Origin: Methylomonas sp.
GTDB taxonomy: Bacteria > Pseudomonadota > Gammaproteobacteria > Methylococcales > Methylomonadaceae
DNA length: 64,000 bases
Assembly: GCF_023228165.1 (NCBI RefSeq)
Contig: NZ_JALOBS010000028.1
Location: forward strand, 3,918 to 67,917
Direction: 5' to 3'
Shown here in pieces: positions 35,118-44,089 of this stretch. Under the pieces are notes generated by a model. It worked only from the letters and a program-made list of their open reading frames with translations. It had not been told where the DNA came from and did no database searches. How positions within the stretch are numbered: the first letter of the stretch is position 1; each line of letters opens with the position of its first letter. The position numbers were made by a program, and so were the translations under genes.

Positions 35118-37003
35118 GTGTGTTACTGCTGGCGTGTGTATTCATCCCTTTGTTAGGGTTTACGCTGATTTTTTTTAGTGATGGCGGCGAGCGTAAGGTT
35201 GCCATGATCAGTCTTTGGATGACCCGCGTTAATGGTGTTGCCGTGATCGGTTTATTGTCGATGTGGGCGGCTAGTGGTTTTAACAGTTTTGAATACCAAT
35301 GGTTCCAGCTGTATCAACATGGTGATTATCAATTTCCCATACTGTTTTATCTGGATAGGGTTGGCGCCGCTTATTTATTTTGTGTATGGGCGATTTTTTC
35401 CATTATCGTCAAATATTGCCGGGTGTATATGCACCGCGACGCCGGGTACCAGCGATTTTTTCAGACCATTTTCGCGTTTGTGTTTGGGTTGAATATTATT
35501 GTGCTGTCCGGCAGTATCGATATCTTGTTTGCCGGTTGGGAAGTGGTGGGTATTTCATCTTTTTTATTGATTGCGTTTTACCGGCATCGCTGGCAGCCGG
35601 TGCGTAATGCCTTAAGGGCGTATACGATTTATCGTTTTTGCGATGTCGGTCTATTGATGGGGGCCTGGATGAGCCACTTGCTGTTTCATGAAAGCCAGCA
35701 TTTCAGTCAAATGAGCGGACTGTTTGATAATTATGTCAGTAACCCGGTCAACTATGCAGCGCTGTCCTTGTTGTCGGTGTTGATTATTTTGGCGGCATCC
35801 GGCAAGTCCGCGCAGTTTCCGTTTTGCTTTTGGCTGCCGCGGGCCATGGAAGGGCCTACACCGTCAAGCGCGATTTTTTATGGTGCCTTGTCGATACATT
35901 TAGGCGTGTTCTTGTTGCTGAGAACCATGCCGATCTGGAGTTTTCATTATCTGACCAGGCTGATAGTGCTTGCCATTGGACTGTTGACGGTGATGATTGC
36001 CAGTCTCTCGGAAAGAACCCAGTCGAACATTAAGGGGCAGGTGGCGTATGCATCCATTGCTCAGGTCGGGTTTATGTTCATCGAGCTGGCGCTAGGTTTG
36101 GAAACCTTGGCATTGCTGCATTTTATGAGTAACGCGTTTTTGCGTTGCTATCAGTTGTTGGTATCGCCCTCCATCGTGGCGCACCTGTTGCGTGTGGAAG
36201 GTGCGGTCAATAGCGACTTTTACATCAAGGACCGGCAAAAACTGCAATTTCTGCCGACCTCGTTGCGCGATGTATTGCCTGACGTGTTGCAAAATACCTT
36301 GTATGTATTTGCCTTGCAGGAAGGTCAGCTGGAAATTCTAGTGCGTTCGCTATTGTGGGACCCGCTAAAACGCCTGGGAGCGGCGATGAGCCGGGTCAGC
36401 ACCTGGATTAAATGGTTGGCGGCGGTCGCGTTGGTGATATGGCTGTTCATCGCGGTGAATAATGTCAGTTCGGTGGCCGGGGTTTATTTGTCGATACCGG
36501 TTTCGGTGCTAATGGTGCTGGTAGCAACCAGTGCCTTTAGTCAAAAACATAGCCCATTCAAAGTCTGGAATAGCGTGGCCATGAGCAGTTTTCTGGCGGC
36601 ATTGGCCGTATGGCTGATGGTACCTGACGCGATATACGACGAGCTGTTGTTTTTAAGCGGCATCGTACCGTCCTGGTTATTGGGGGTGTGGGTTTTATCC
36701 CGCTTGCTGAAAAACGAACGCTTTGCCGAGACTTCGTTTAGATACCGGGCCTTTGCCCAGACCCGGCCGAGCCTGTCGTTGTTATTGTTTATCAGCTTTT
36801 TAGGCATGGTGGGCTTTCCGATCACCCCGGCATTTTTGGGCGAGGATTTATTGCTATCGCATGCCAGTGGTCAGCACCCCTGGTTTGCCCTGGGTATTAC
36901 CATTGCTTTTGTAGTGAACGGTATTGCCCTGGCCCGGATGTTCCTGCGCTTAAGCATGGGCCGGGCGGTAAGGAGCGAAGTCAGAGAATTTCGTGTTGGT
37001 TAA
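35114..37003 (+). CDS. dabB: Inorganic-carbon pump subunit DabB (NuoL/MrpA-like)
   Basis: 629-residue inner-membrane protein with about 13-15 helices, from the proton-translocating antiporter family of complex I subunit NuoL. The conserved core is visible: FAGWEVVGISSFLLIAFYRHR (the helix 5 Glu region) and LAASGKSAQFPFCFWLPRAMEGPTPSSA (the lysine helix). It is shorter than NuoL, as usual for DabB. It couples proton flux to DabA. Translationally coupled to dabA by ATGA overlap, so the two subunits are made together; no other Nuo or Mrp genes are nearby, which excludes complex I. Confidence 0.92.
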   Translation: MSVLLLACVFIPLLGFTLIFFSDGGERKVAMISLWMTRVNGVAVIGLLSMWAASGFNSFEYQWFQLYQHGDYQFPILFYLDRVGAAYLFCVWAIFSIIVKYCRVYMHRDAGYQRFFQTIFAFVFGLNIIVLSGSIDILFAGWEVVGISSFLLIAFYRHRWQPVRNALRAYTIYRFCDVGLLMGAWMSHLLFHESQHFSQMSGLFDNYVSNPVNYAALSLLSVLIILAASGKSAQFPFCFWLPRAMEGPTPSSAIFYGALSIHLGVFLLLRTMPIWSFHYLTRLIVLAIGLLTVMIASLSERTQSNIKGQVAYASIAQVGFMFIELALGLETLALLHFMSNAFLRCYQLLVSPSIVAHLLRVEGAVNSDFYIKDRQKLQFLPTSLRDVLPDVLQNTLYVFALQEGQLEILVRSLLWDPLKRLGAAMSRVSTWIKWLAAVALVIWLFIAVNNVSSVAGVYLSIPVSVLMVLVATSAFSQKHSPFKVWNSVAMSSFLAALAVWLMVPDAIYDELLFLSGIVPSWLLGVWVLSRLLKNERFAETSFRYRAFAQTRPSLSLLLFISFLGMVGFPITPAFLGEDLLLSHASGQHPWFALGITIAFVVNGIALARMFLRLSMGRAVRSEVREFRVG

Positions 37004-37064
37004 GGTGTAATAAGTGGCGGCGGCCTGCTAGACTAAGCCGGTATTTATCACATGGAATTTGCTA

Positions 37065-38066
37065 ATGGGAGTCGAGCAACCGTCGCTGACCCGTTATGGT
37101 TGGTTGTCCATCTTTGCCGCCGTATCCACCATCGCTTTGAAAAGTTATGCTTATTGGCTGACCGATTCGGTCGGTTTGCTGTCGGATGCACTGGAATCCT
37201 TGATCAATTTGGTGGCGGCGATTATTGTGCTGTTCGTGCTCGGCATCGCGGCGCGGCCGCCGGATGACAGCCATGCTTACGGGCACGACAAGATCGAATA
37301 TTTTTCCAGCGGTGCCGAAGGCATCATGATTTTGTTGGCGGCTTTTAGTATTGCCTATACGGCTTGGGAGCGGCTTTGGCACCCCATGCCCTTGCAAAAA
37401 CTGGATTTGGGTATTGCCGTATCCGTGTTTGCTTCGCTGATTAATTTAATCGTGGCGAGGATTTTAATTGGCGTGGGCCGCAGTCGGCACTCCATCACTC
37501 TGGAGGCCGACGGCAAACATCTGATGACCGACGTGTGGACCACGATTGGGATTTTGTTTGGAATAGGCATCATCGCCGTGGCCAATCGTTTTGAAGTTAG
37601 CTTGAATCTGGCCCGGCAATTAGGGATGAGCGGCTGGGAAATTCTCGACCCCATTATCGCTATTTTGGTGGCGGTCAATATCGTCTTGGCCGGCCTGCAT
37701 CTGATTCGTCGCACCATATCCGGATTAATGGACGCCGCGTTGCCGGAGGACGAGCTGACTGTCATTACCGACGTGTTGGATAAATTTGCCGCTTCGGACC
37801 ATATTACCTATCACGCCCTGCGTACCCGTTATGCCGGCGCCCGCCGCTTCATGTCTGTGCATGTACTGGTGCCGGGAGACTGGTCGGTGCAGCAAGGGCA
37901 CGATTTGCTGGAAACGATCGAACAACAGATCATGGCCAAGTTTGACAGCATCGACGTCGATACCCATCTCGAACCGATTGAGGATATTGCTTCCTGGCAG
38001 CATTTAGCGACCGATCCGGTCGATCAGGCATGTTCGATTAACCTCAAAGGAAATTCCTCCGCCTGA
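37065..38066 (+). CDS. Cation diffusion facilitator transporter
   Basis: 333-residue CDF-family antiporter exporting divalent metal (zinc, iron, cadmium or similar) in exchange for protons. Six helices in the first ~210 residues, then a cytoplasmic ferredoxin-like domain. Metal-site motifs: SVGLLSDALESLINLVAA in helix 2 and HAYGHDKIEYFSSG before helix 3, with the HSITLEADGKHLMTDVWTT helix-5 motif. It resembles FieF, but the metal cannot be assigned. The ATG at 37065 follows GGA at usable spacing. Its 3' end overlaps the convergent JAMM-protease gene by 43 bases. Confidence 0.88.
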   Translation: MGVEQPSLTRYGWLSIFAAVSTIALKSYAYWLTDSVGLLSDALESLINLVAAIIVLFVLGIAARPPDDSHAYGHDKIEYFSSGAEGIMILLAAFSIAYTAWERLWHPMPLQKLDLGIAVSVFASLINLIVARILIGVGRSRHSITLEADGKHLMTDVWTTIGILFGIGIIAVANRFEVSLNLARQLGMSGWEILDPIIAILVAVNIVLAGLHLIRRTISGLMDAALPEDELTVITDVLDKFAASDHITYHALRTRYAGARRFMSVHVLVPGDWSVQQGHDLLETIEQQIMAKFDSIDVDTHLEPIEDIASWQHLATDPVDQACSINLKGNSSA

Positions 38067-38449
38067 CTATCGGCAATCTTGAAACCGCGCATCTCCAGCA
38101 CACCTTTGGTGTTCAAGGAAATGATCAAATGCAAGGCGTCAGGATAACCGGCTTGCTCGATGTCGGCTGCCGATGGCACGGCCGGCGCAGCCGGATGTGA
38201 ATGATAGATGGCGAACAAGTTTTGACCTTTTTCGCGCATTAGTTTCATGGCCGCAATTTGTTGGCCGGGTTCCAGCGAAAAGCGGTTTTGCGGGTTGGCG
38301 GCGTTATTGCTGACCGGATAACAGCTGCAAGGCAGGCCGTGCCGGTCGGCACCGACCAGTCCGCACACTTCCGCGTCCGGCGATAATTGCGCTAAATGCA
38401 GCAATTGGTTGGTGAGTTTGCGCGGTAAACAAATTTCGTGGTTGTTCAT
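38024..38449 (-). CDS. JAMM/MPN-family metalloprotease (M67)
   Basis: 141 residues. The zinc-protease signature is complete: a glutamate in SPDAEVCGLVG (about residue 25-27) and the HxHx(7)SxxD motif in HSHPAAPAVPSAADIEQ. Prokaryotic members remove ubiquitin-like or ThiS-family tails, or process cysteine-synthase carrier proteins; the substrate here is unknown and no ThiS- or MoaD-like gene is adjacent. The ATG at 38449 overlaps the prmC stop (ATGA), and a GGAA site precedes it, so it is co-translated with the hemA-prfA-prmC operon. Confidence 0.86.
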   Translation of the reverse strand: MNNHEICLPRKLTNQLLHLAQLSPDAEVCGLVGADRHGLPCSCYPVSNNAANPQNRFSLEPGQQIAAMKLMREKGQNLFAIYHSHPAAPAVPSAADIEQAGYPDALHLIISLNTKGVLEMRGFKIADSQAEEFPLRLIEHA

Positions 38450-39315
38450 GCTGGGTTCCATATTCCTGACGTCACGCGGGGGTTATCGGACAAGTCCAGG
38501 TGGGTGTTGACCTGTCGGTAGTTTAGCTGTTTTAAAATAGACTGAACTTGCAGGGGTTGATTGTAACCGTGTTCGATCAATAGGTGGCCCTGCGGTTTAA
38601 GATAGCCTCGGGCTTGTTCCGCCAGCAAACGGATATCTCTCAGGCCGGCCTCGCCGCTGATCAAGGCGGATTCCGGCTCGAAACGCAGGTCGCCTTGTTG
38701 TAAATGCGGGTCGTCGCAGGCAATGTAGGGCGGGTTGCTGACGACCAGGTCGTAGTCTGTATCGGTGACGGCATTGAACCAATCCGAGTCGAGCAAGCGA
38801 ACATTGCCGACAGCGAGTTGCTCGGCATTTTGCCTGGCGACTATGAGCGCGGCCGTACTGATGTCGGTTGCCACCACCTCGGCCAGAGGACGTTCAGCGG
38901 CTAGTGTGATGGCTAAAATTCCCGATCCCGTGCCCATGTCTATAATTTTGCAAGCCTGCTTGTCGGGTAGCAACGACAGACTTAATTCGATCAGTAATTC
39001 GCTATCCGGTCGGGGAATCAATACCTCGGGGGTGACGTTGAAAGTCCGTGACCAAAACTCCCGCACACCCGTTAAATATGCGATAGGCCGGCCTTGCCGA
39101 CGTTGTTCCAGCAAGTGCCAAAATTGCTTTGTTTGCGCGGGGTTGAGTTGCTGCTCCGGCCATGCGCGCAGGAATGAACGTTGTTTGCCCAAACAATGGC
39201 AAAGCAATACTTCGGCATCCAGTCGGGCGGATTCGGAAACACTACTTAATAGCGCGCTGGCGCGATCCAAAAGCGACTGTATGGTTGCGCCGCCTTGCTC
39301 GGTCAAATCAGACAT
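38446..39315 (-). CDS. prmC: Release factor glutamine methyltransferase
   Basis: N5-methylates the glutamine of the GGQ motif in release factors 1 and 2. 289 residues: a helical N-terminal substrate-binding domain, then a Rossmann-like methyltransferase with IIDMGTGSGILAITLA (SAM motif) and the catalytic VVSNPPYI. PIAYLTGVREFW is the conserved linker. Its start overlaps the prfA stop by 8 bases, coupling enzyme and substrate production. Confidence 0.96.
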   Translation of the reverse strand: MSDLTEQGGATIQSLLDRASALLSSVSESARLDAEVLLCHCLGKQRSFLRAWPEQQLNPAQTKQFWHLLEQRRQGRPIAYLTGVREFWSRTFNVTPEVLIPRPDSELLIELSLSLLPDKQACKIIDMGTGSGILAITLAAERPLAEVVATDISTAALIVARQNAEQLAVGNVRLLDSDWFNAVTDTDYDLVVSNPPYIACDDPHLQQGDLRFEPESALISGEAGLRDIRLLAEQARGYLKPQGHLLIEHGYNQPLQVQSILKQLNYRQVNTHLDLSDNPRVTSGIWNPA

Positions 39316-40393
39316 TGCCGAGCTGAGTCAATAAATCAGCTTGATGTTCGCGGATTAAGGGCTGAATGACATGCTCCAGTCCGCCTTCCATGATTTCTTC
39401 CAGTTTGTACAAGGTCAGATTGACGCGGTGGTCGGTCAAACGGCCTTGTGGGTAATTATAGGTGCGGATACGCTCGGAGCGGTCGCCGCTACCCACTTGC
39501 AAACGGCGGTTTTCCGATTGCTCTGCATGTTGTTTTTCTTGGGCGGCCGACAACAGGCGGGCTTGCAGCACCGACATCGCCCGGGCGCGGTTTTTGTGCT
39601 GCGAACGTTCGTCCTGGCATTCCACCACCACGCCGGACGGAATATGGGTGATGCGGATCGCCGAATCGGTGCGGTTGACGTGCTGGCCGCCGGCCCCGGA
39701 AGCCCGGTAGGTGTCGATACGCAGGTCGGCGGGATTGATGTCGATTTCGTCGACGCTGTCTACTTCGGGCATGATGGCTACGGTGCAGGCGGAGGTGTGC
39801 ACGCGGCCTTGCGACTCGGTTTCCGGTACCCGCTGCACCCGGTGAGTGCCGGATTCGAATTTGAGTTGCGAATAGACATTTTGGCCGCTGACGCGCAGGA
39901 TAATTTCCTTGTAACCACCGTGTTCGCCGCGGTTTTCGGTAATGATGTCCGTGCTCCAGCCTTGTCTTTCCGCGTAGCGTTGATACATGCGGGCCAGATC
40001 GCCGGCGAATATGGCGGCTTCGTCGCCGCCGGTGCCGGCGCGAACCTCCAAGAATACGTTGCGGTTGTCGTTGGGATCTTTCGGCAGCAGCAGGATTTGC
40101 AATTCCTGCTCCAGGGCTTCGCGTTTGCCTTCGGCTTCGGCGATTTCATCCCTAGCCATTTCCCGTAACTCCGGGTCACTGTCCTTGGCCATATCCTGGG
40201 CCGATTTCAAATCAGCTTCGTTATCCAGATAAGTTTTGTAACAGGCGACCAGTGGCTCTATTTGCGCATATTCCTGACTGAGGCCGCGGAATTGGTTTTG
40301 ATTGCTTTGCACTTCCGGTTGCGATAGCAGAGCGGTGATTTCTTCGAAGCGTTCACCTAGGTTTTCGAGTTTGGTTTGTATCGAGGGTTTCAT
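39308..40393 (-). CDS. prfA: Peptide chain release factor 1
   Basis: Recognises UAA and UAG and triggers peptide release. 361 residues. Domain 3 carries GAGGQHVNRTDSAIRITH with the universal GGQ; the stop-codon recognition region shows CTVAIMPEVDSVDEI upstream of it. LEVRAGTGGDEAAIFAGDL is the conserved domain-2 core. Middle gene of hemA-prfA-prmC-JAMM, 9 bases after hemA. Confidence 0.97.
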   Translation of the reverse strand: MKPSIQTKLENLGERFEEITALLSQPEVQSNQNQFRGLSQEYAQIEPLVACYKTYLDNEADLKSAQDMAKDSDPELREMARDEIAEAEGKREALEQELQILLLPKDPNDNRNVFLEVRAGTGGDEAAIFAGDLARMYQRYAERQGWSTDIITENRGEHGGYKEIILRVSGQNVYSQLKFESGTHRVQRVPETESQGRVHTSACTVAIMPEVDSVDEIDINPADLRIDTYRASGAGGQHVNRTDSAIRITHIPSGVVVECQDERSQHKNRARAMSVLQARLLSAAQEKQHAEQSENRRLQVGSGDRSERIRTYNYPQGRLTDHRVNLTLYKLEEIMEGGLEHVIQPLIREHQADLLTQLGNV

Positions 40394-40402
40394 TAGCGAG
40401 GG

Positions 40403-41653
40403 TTATCTCAATTTAAAAATTTCGCGTGAGGCAGCAATCAAGTCGTGGCGTTCATTGGCACCGGCGTTGCGCAATTGTGCGCATGGGGTATGGATTAATT
40501 TGTTGGTCAGAGTATGCGCCAAGCGTTGCAATACTTCCTCGGAAGGGGCGCCATTGTTGAGCTGCGCCAGCGCCTTTTGCAGTGCTTCGTCACGGGTCAG
40601 CTCGGCTTGCGTGCGAAAGTCGCGAATGGTTTCCAGTGCGCCTTGGGAACGCAACCAGGCCAAAAAGTGCTCAACCTGCGTATCGATGATTTCCTCGGCC
40701 TGTTCCGCGGCGCGGCGGCGCGAATCCATGTTTTGATTGACAGTGTTTTGCAGGTCGTCAACGGTGTATAAGTACACGTCGCGCAGTTGTTCCACTTCGG
40801 CCTCAATATCTCGAGGTACCGCCAAATCCACCATAAACATTGGTTTGTGTTTACGTTTCTTAATCGCGCTTTCCACTCGTCCTTTGCCTAAAATGGGCAG
40901 CTGGCTGGCCGTGGATGACACCACGATGTCGGCTTCCGCCAAGTGGGTGGGCAGCTCGGATAAGGCTATGGCATAACCGTTAAATTGCGCGGCCAAGGCG
41001 TGAGCTTTGTCGTAAGTCCGGTTGGCGATAATGATGCGGCCAATACCATGCTGGAAAAGATGGCGCGCCGTCAATTCTATGGTTTCGCCCGCACCTATCA
41101 ACAGCGCGGTCTGTTCGGAGAGTTTGTCGAAAATTTGCTGCGCCAGTTGCACGGCGGCAAAGGCCACTGAAACCGGACTGGAGCCTATCGCGGTATCGGT
41201 ACGGACTTTTTTGGCGGCGGAAAAGGTATGTTGAAACAGTTTGCTTAGATTTTTGCCCAAGGTGCCGGCTTGCGAGGCGGCGTGATAGGCGGTTTTCATT
41301 TGACCGAGTATCTGCGGTTCGCCAAGTATCATGGAGTCCAATCCGCAAGCAACCCGAAACATGTGGCGGATGGATTGGCTGTCCTGGTAACTATATAAAT
41401 ACGGCGTGAAGTCGGCGGGTTTAATGATTTTGGTGTCGGCAATCCAGTCTATCAGGGCGGTTTGATCTTCACTATCGGTATGGCAGTAGAACTCGGTTCG
41501 GTTACAGGTGGATAAAATGGCCGCCTCGGAAATGTCCCGGACATTGCGCAAATTTTTTAAGGTGTTATCCAATATATCAGCCGGGAAAGCCAAGCGCTCG
41601 CGTATTGCAACCGGCGCGGTGTTGTGATTTATCCCTACGGCAAGAAGTGTCAT
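40403..41653 (-). CDS. hemA: Glutamyl-tRNA reductase
   Basis: Reduces Glu-tRNA to glutamate-1-semialdehyde with NADPH, the first step of C5-route heme and cobalamin synthesis. 416 residues. The catalytic cysteine is C50 in LSTCNRTEFYC; GLDSMILGEPQILGQMK and the NADPH-binding LLIGAGETIELTARHL follow. The C-terminal third is the long dimerisation helix. First gene of the minus-strand operon, divergent from the TPR lipoprotein gene, with 145 bases between the starts. Confidence 0.97.
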   Translation of the reverse strand: MTLLAVGINHNTAPVAIRERLAFPADILDNTLKNLRNVRDISEAAILSTCNRTEFYCHTDSEDQTALIDWIADTKIIKPADFTPYLYSYQDSQSIRHMFRVACGLDSMILGEPQILGQMKTAYHAASQAGTLGKNLSKLFQHTFSAAKKVRTDTAIGSSPVSVAFAAVQLAQQIFDKLSEQTALLIGAGETIELTARHLFQHGIGRIIIANRTYDKAHALAAQFNGYAIALSELPTHLAEADIVVSSTASQLPILGKGRVESAIKKRKHKPMFMVDLAVPRDIEAEVEQLRDVYLYTVDDLQNTVNQNMDSRRRAAEQAEEIIDTQVEHFLAWLRSQGALETIRDFRTQAELTRDEALQKALAQLNNGAPSEEVLQRLAHTLTNKLIHTPCAQLRNAGANERHDLIAASREIFKLR

Positions 41654-41798
41654 TAGTTGTAATGTATACCTTTTAAAATTGGGTCATTTTAAGGAATGCG
41701 CTGTTTTTGTCCAAATAGAATGATAGGCTAAGCTGAACTAATGGGTTTTTCTGATAATCTATGTCTACAATTTATTGAAATTAGGTCAGTTGAATTGC

Positions 41799-43523
41799 AT
41801 GAATAAATGGATAGGTATTGCAATAATTATTTCTTTGTCGGGCTGCGCGGTTTCTCCGGACGCGACGTCGGAAACTGAAACCAGAATCACTCCAGAACAG
41901 GCCTTGGCGCCCAGAGTTAATCACAATACCGTGATTGACGAGGAAGTGCTGTATCTGTTGATGGCGGCGGAGTTGGCTGGACAGCGCAATCAGTACGATC
42001 TGGCTCTGGACGCCTATCTACAAGCGGCAAAAAGAGTTGATGATGCGCGGATTGCCGAGCGGGCAGTCAAAATCGGTATGTTTTTAAAAGATGAAAAGCG
42101 CACTCGAGAGGCGTTAGAGATATGGCTGTCCAAGGATCCGGATAATCTGCCCGCCAAAAAGTTTGCTGTATTAATGGCAATCAAAAACTCCGATCGTGAG
42201 GCCGCGGTAGAAAATTTGGATGCCATTTTCCTGGAAGATCCCGCGGGGTTTGAAGGCGGGATGCTGGAGATGATAAAGGCACTGGAAAAAGAAGGGCGCA
42301 CTAAATTTATCTATGATGTGCTGGAAGATTTGAATGAGCTGCATCCGGATCAATCGAATCTGCTGTTCCTGCAGGCCGTAGTGGCTTCTGTCTTGCATGA
42401 TAACGCTTTAGCGCAGAAAAAAATTAGCCAGGTGTTGGAATTGCAGCCCGATTGGAATAAAGCCATTATTTTTCAGGCGCAGCTGGCAGGTCGTTCCGGC
42501 GATATGGAAAAAGCGCGCGAGTATCTGGATAAAGCGGTTAAGCAGGCGCCCGACGATAAACAGTTGCGAAAAATGTTGTTGGAAGTGTTGGTTAAAACCG
42601 GCGCTTACGATGATGCCATTAAGCTTTACCAGTCGGTACTGGATGAAAACCCTGATGATGGCGAAGCGTTGTTTACTATCGCGTTGATTTACATGCAGCA
42701 GAATCAGCAGGACAAAGCCGAGGGGTATTTTGAAAAGGCCTTAAGTAAAGCGGAATGGGAAGGTCAGGCTAGTTTTTATTTGGGAAAAATCGAACTGGAT
42801 AGGCAAAATCCGAGCAAGGCCTTGGTGTGGTTCGATCGTGCAGAAGCCAACGGCTACGGTTTGGAGGCCGATATGGCTGCTGTGTCATTGTTAATTAGTC
42901 AAAAACAACTGGCCGAGGCGGAAGTTCGGATCGACAAGATGGATAGCAAATATCCTGATCAACATCTGCGTATTCTGATGATGAAAGCCGAATTGTATAA
43001 TCAGTGGGGCAAATATCAGGCAGCATACGATGTATTAGGCTTGGCTTTGAAGGCTGCGCCTGATAATAGGGACGTGCTGTATGCAAGGGCGCTGATCGCC
43101 GAGCGATTAGACAAGTTGGATGTCTTGGAAGCGGATTTGTTAAAAATTTTAGAAAAAAATCCCGATGATGTGGGGGCGTTGAATGCATTAGGTTACACAC
43201 TTACCGACAGAACCCAGCGTTTCGATGACGCCGAAAAATACTTACAAAAAGCCATACAATTGCAGCCCGATGAGGCGGTCATTGTGGATAGTTATGGTTG
43301 GCTGCAATTTAAAAGGGGCAAATATGACTTGGCTTTGGAATATTTGAAAAAGGCTTATAACAAGCAGCAAGAAAACGAGATTGCCGCGCATATTGCCGAA
43401 GTTTTGTGGGAAACGGGCAAGGAAAAAGAAGCCAGGGATTTTTTTGAACCGATATTTAAACAATTTCCTGACGATGAGTATCTGTTGAAATTCAAAAAAC
43501 GCTTTATGCCCGACGAACAATGA
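41799..43523 (+). CDS. Outer-membrane TPR-repeat lipoprotein
   Basis: 574 residues. An N-terminal lipobox LSGC (cysteine about 17) is followed by Ala, which permits export to the outer membrane. The rest is a chain of tetratricopeptide repeats; typical units read YDDAIKLYQSVLDENPDDGEALFTIA and RFDDAEKYLQKAIQLQPDEA. TPR lipoproteins upstream of lolB are common in gammaproteobacteria; their role in envelope assembly is inferred, not established. The ATG at 41799 gives a proper signal peptide; the in-frame TTG at 41775 does not. The stop overlaps the lolB start (ATGA). Confidence 0.85.
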   Translation: MNKWIGIAIIISLSGCAVSPDATSETETRITPEQALAPRVNHNTVIDEEVLYLLMAAELAGQRNQYDLALDAYLQAAKRVDDARIAERAVKIGMFLKDEKRTREALEIWLSKDPDNLPAKKFAVLMAIKNSDREAAVENLDAIFLEDPAGFEGGMLEMIKALEKEGRTKFIYDVLEDLNELHPDQSNLLFLQAVVASVLHDNALAQKKISQVLELQPDWNKAIIFQAQLAGRSGDMEKAREYLDKAVKQAPDDKQLRKMLLEVLVKTGAYDDAIKLYQSVLDENPDDGEALFTIALIYMQQNQQDKAEGYFEKALSKAEWEGQASFYLGKIELDRQNPSKALVWFDRAEANGYGLEADMAAVSLLISQKQLAEAEVRIDKMDSKYPDQHLRILMMKAELYNQWGKYQAAYDVLGLALKAAPDNRDVLYARALIAERLDKLDVLEADLLKILEKNPDDVGALNALGYTLTDRTQRFDDAEKYLQKAIQLQPDEAVIVDSYGWLQFKRGKYDLALEYLKKAYNKQQENEIAAHIAEVLWETGKEKEARDFFEPIFKQFPDDEYLLKFKKRFMPDEQ

Positions 43524-44089
43524 ATAGGCGTTTCATAGCTTACCTTGCGCTAACCGTGTGGCTTGGCGGTTGCGCTGTCGCTCCTCAAAAGCCGGCGGAA
43601 GAATATCAATTGACAGATATGCAGTACTTGCAGCACCAGAAGAACTGGGTGCTGGAAGGTCGGTTGGCGTTGGTCGATGAAAAGGATTCCGTGTCCGTGT
43701 CCATTAATTGGCGGCATGACGAATTGCGGGATGATATCGAGTTGGTTGGGCCATTGGCTCAGGGAAGGGTAAGGATTTCCGTTACGCCTGATCAGGTGGC
43801 TGTGGATGACGGCGAGAATCTCAAGGTTTTTTATGGGCCGGTTGATAAGGTTCTGGCTGAGCAATTAGGTGTGGATTTGCCCGTCGATTCGCTGAAATTT
43901 TGGGTGCTGGGAGTAAATGATCCAAGGCAGAGCTATATTGAGCAACCCGGTGGGTTTTATCAAGGGAGTTGGCTGGTCAGGTATAGGGAAATGCAAACAG
44001 TCAATGCTGATACATTGCCTAAAAAAATGACGGCGGAAAAGGACAAGTCAAGAATTAAGTTAATTGTGGATCAGTGGGTTTTAATGTGA
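43520..44089 (+). CDS. lolB: Outer-membrane lipoprotein insertion factor LolB
   Basis: Receives lipoproteins from periplasmic LolA and inserts them into the outer membrane; itself a lipoprotein. 189 residues with lipobox LGGC (cysteine about 18) followed by Ala. The mature part shows the LolB pattern: NWVLEGRLALVDEKDSVSVSINWRH, IELVGPLAQGRVRI, and the PVDSLKFWVLGV motif. Translationally coupled with the TPR lipoprotein upstream; overlaps ispE by a few bases. Confidence 0.93.
   Translation: MNRRFIAYLALTVWLGGCAVAPQKPAEEYQLTDMQYLQHQKNWVLEGRLALVDEKDSVSVSINWRHDELRDDIELVGPLAQGRVRISVTPDQVAVDDGENLKVFYGPVDKVLAEQLGVDLPVDSLKFWVLGVNDPRQSYIEQPGGFYQGSWLVRYREMQTVNADTLPKKMTAEKDKSRIKLIVDQWVLM

Noticed and set aside
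39371..40168. 265-residue open frame opposite prfA
   Set aside because: An antisense shadow of prfA, whose GGQ motif and full-length family match are unambiguous.
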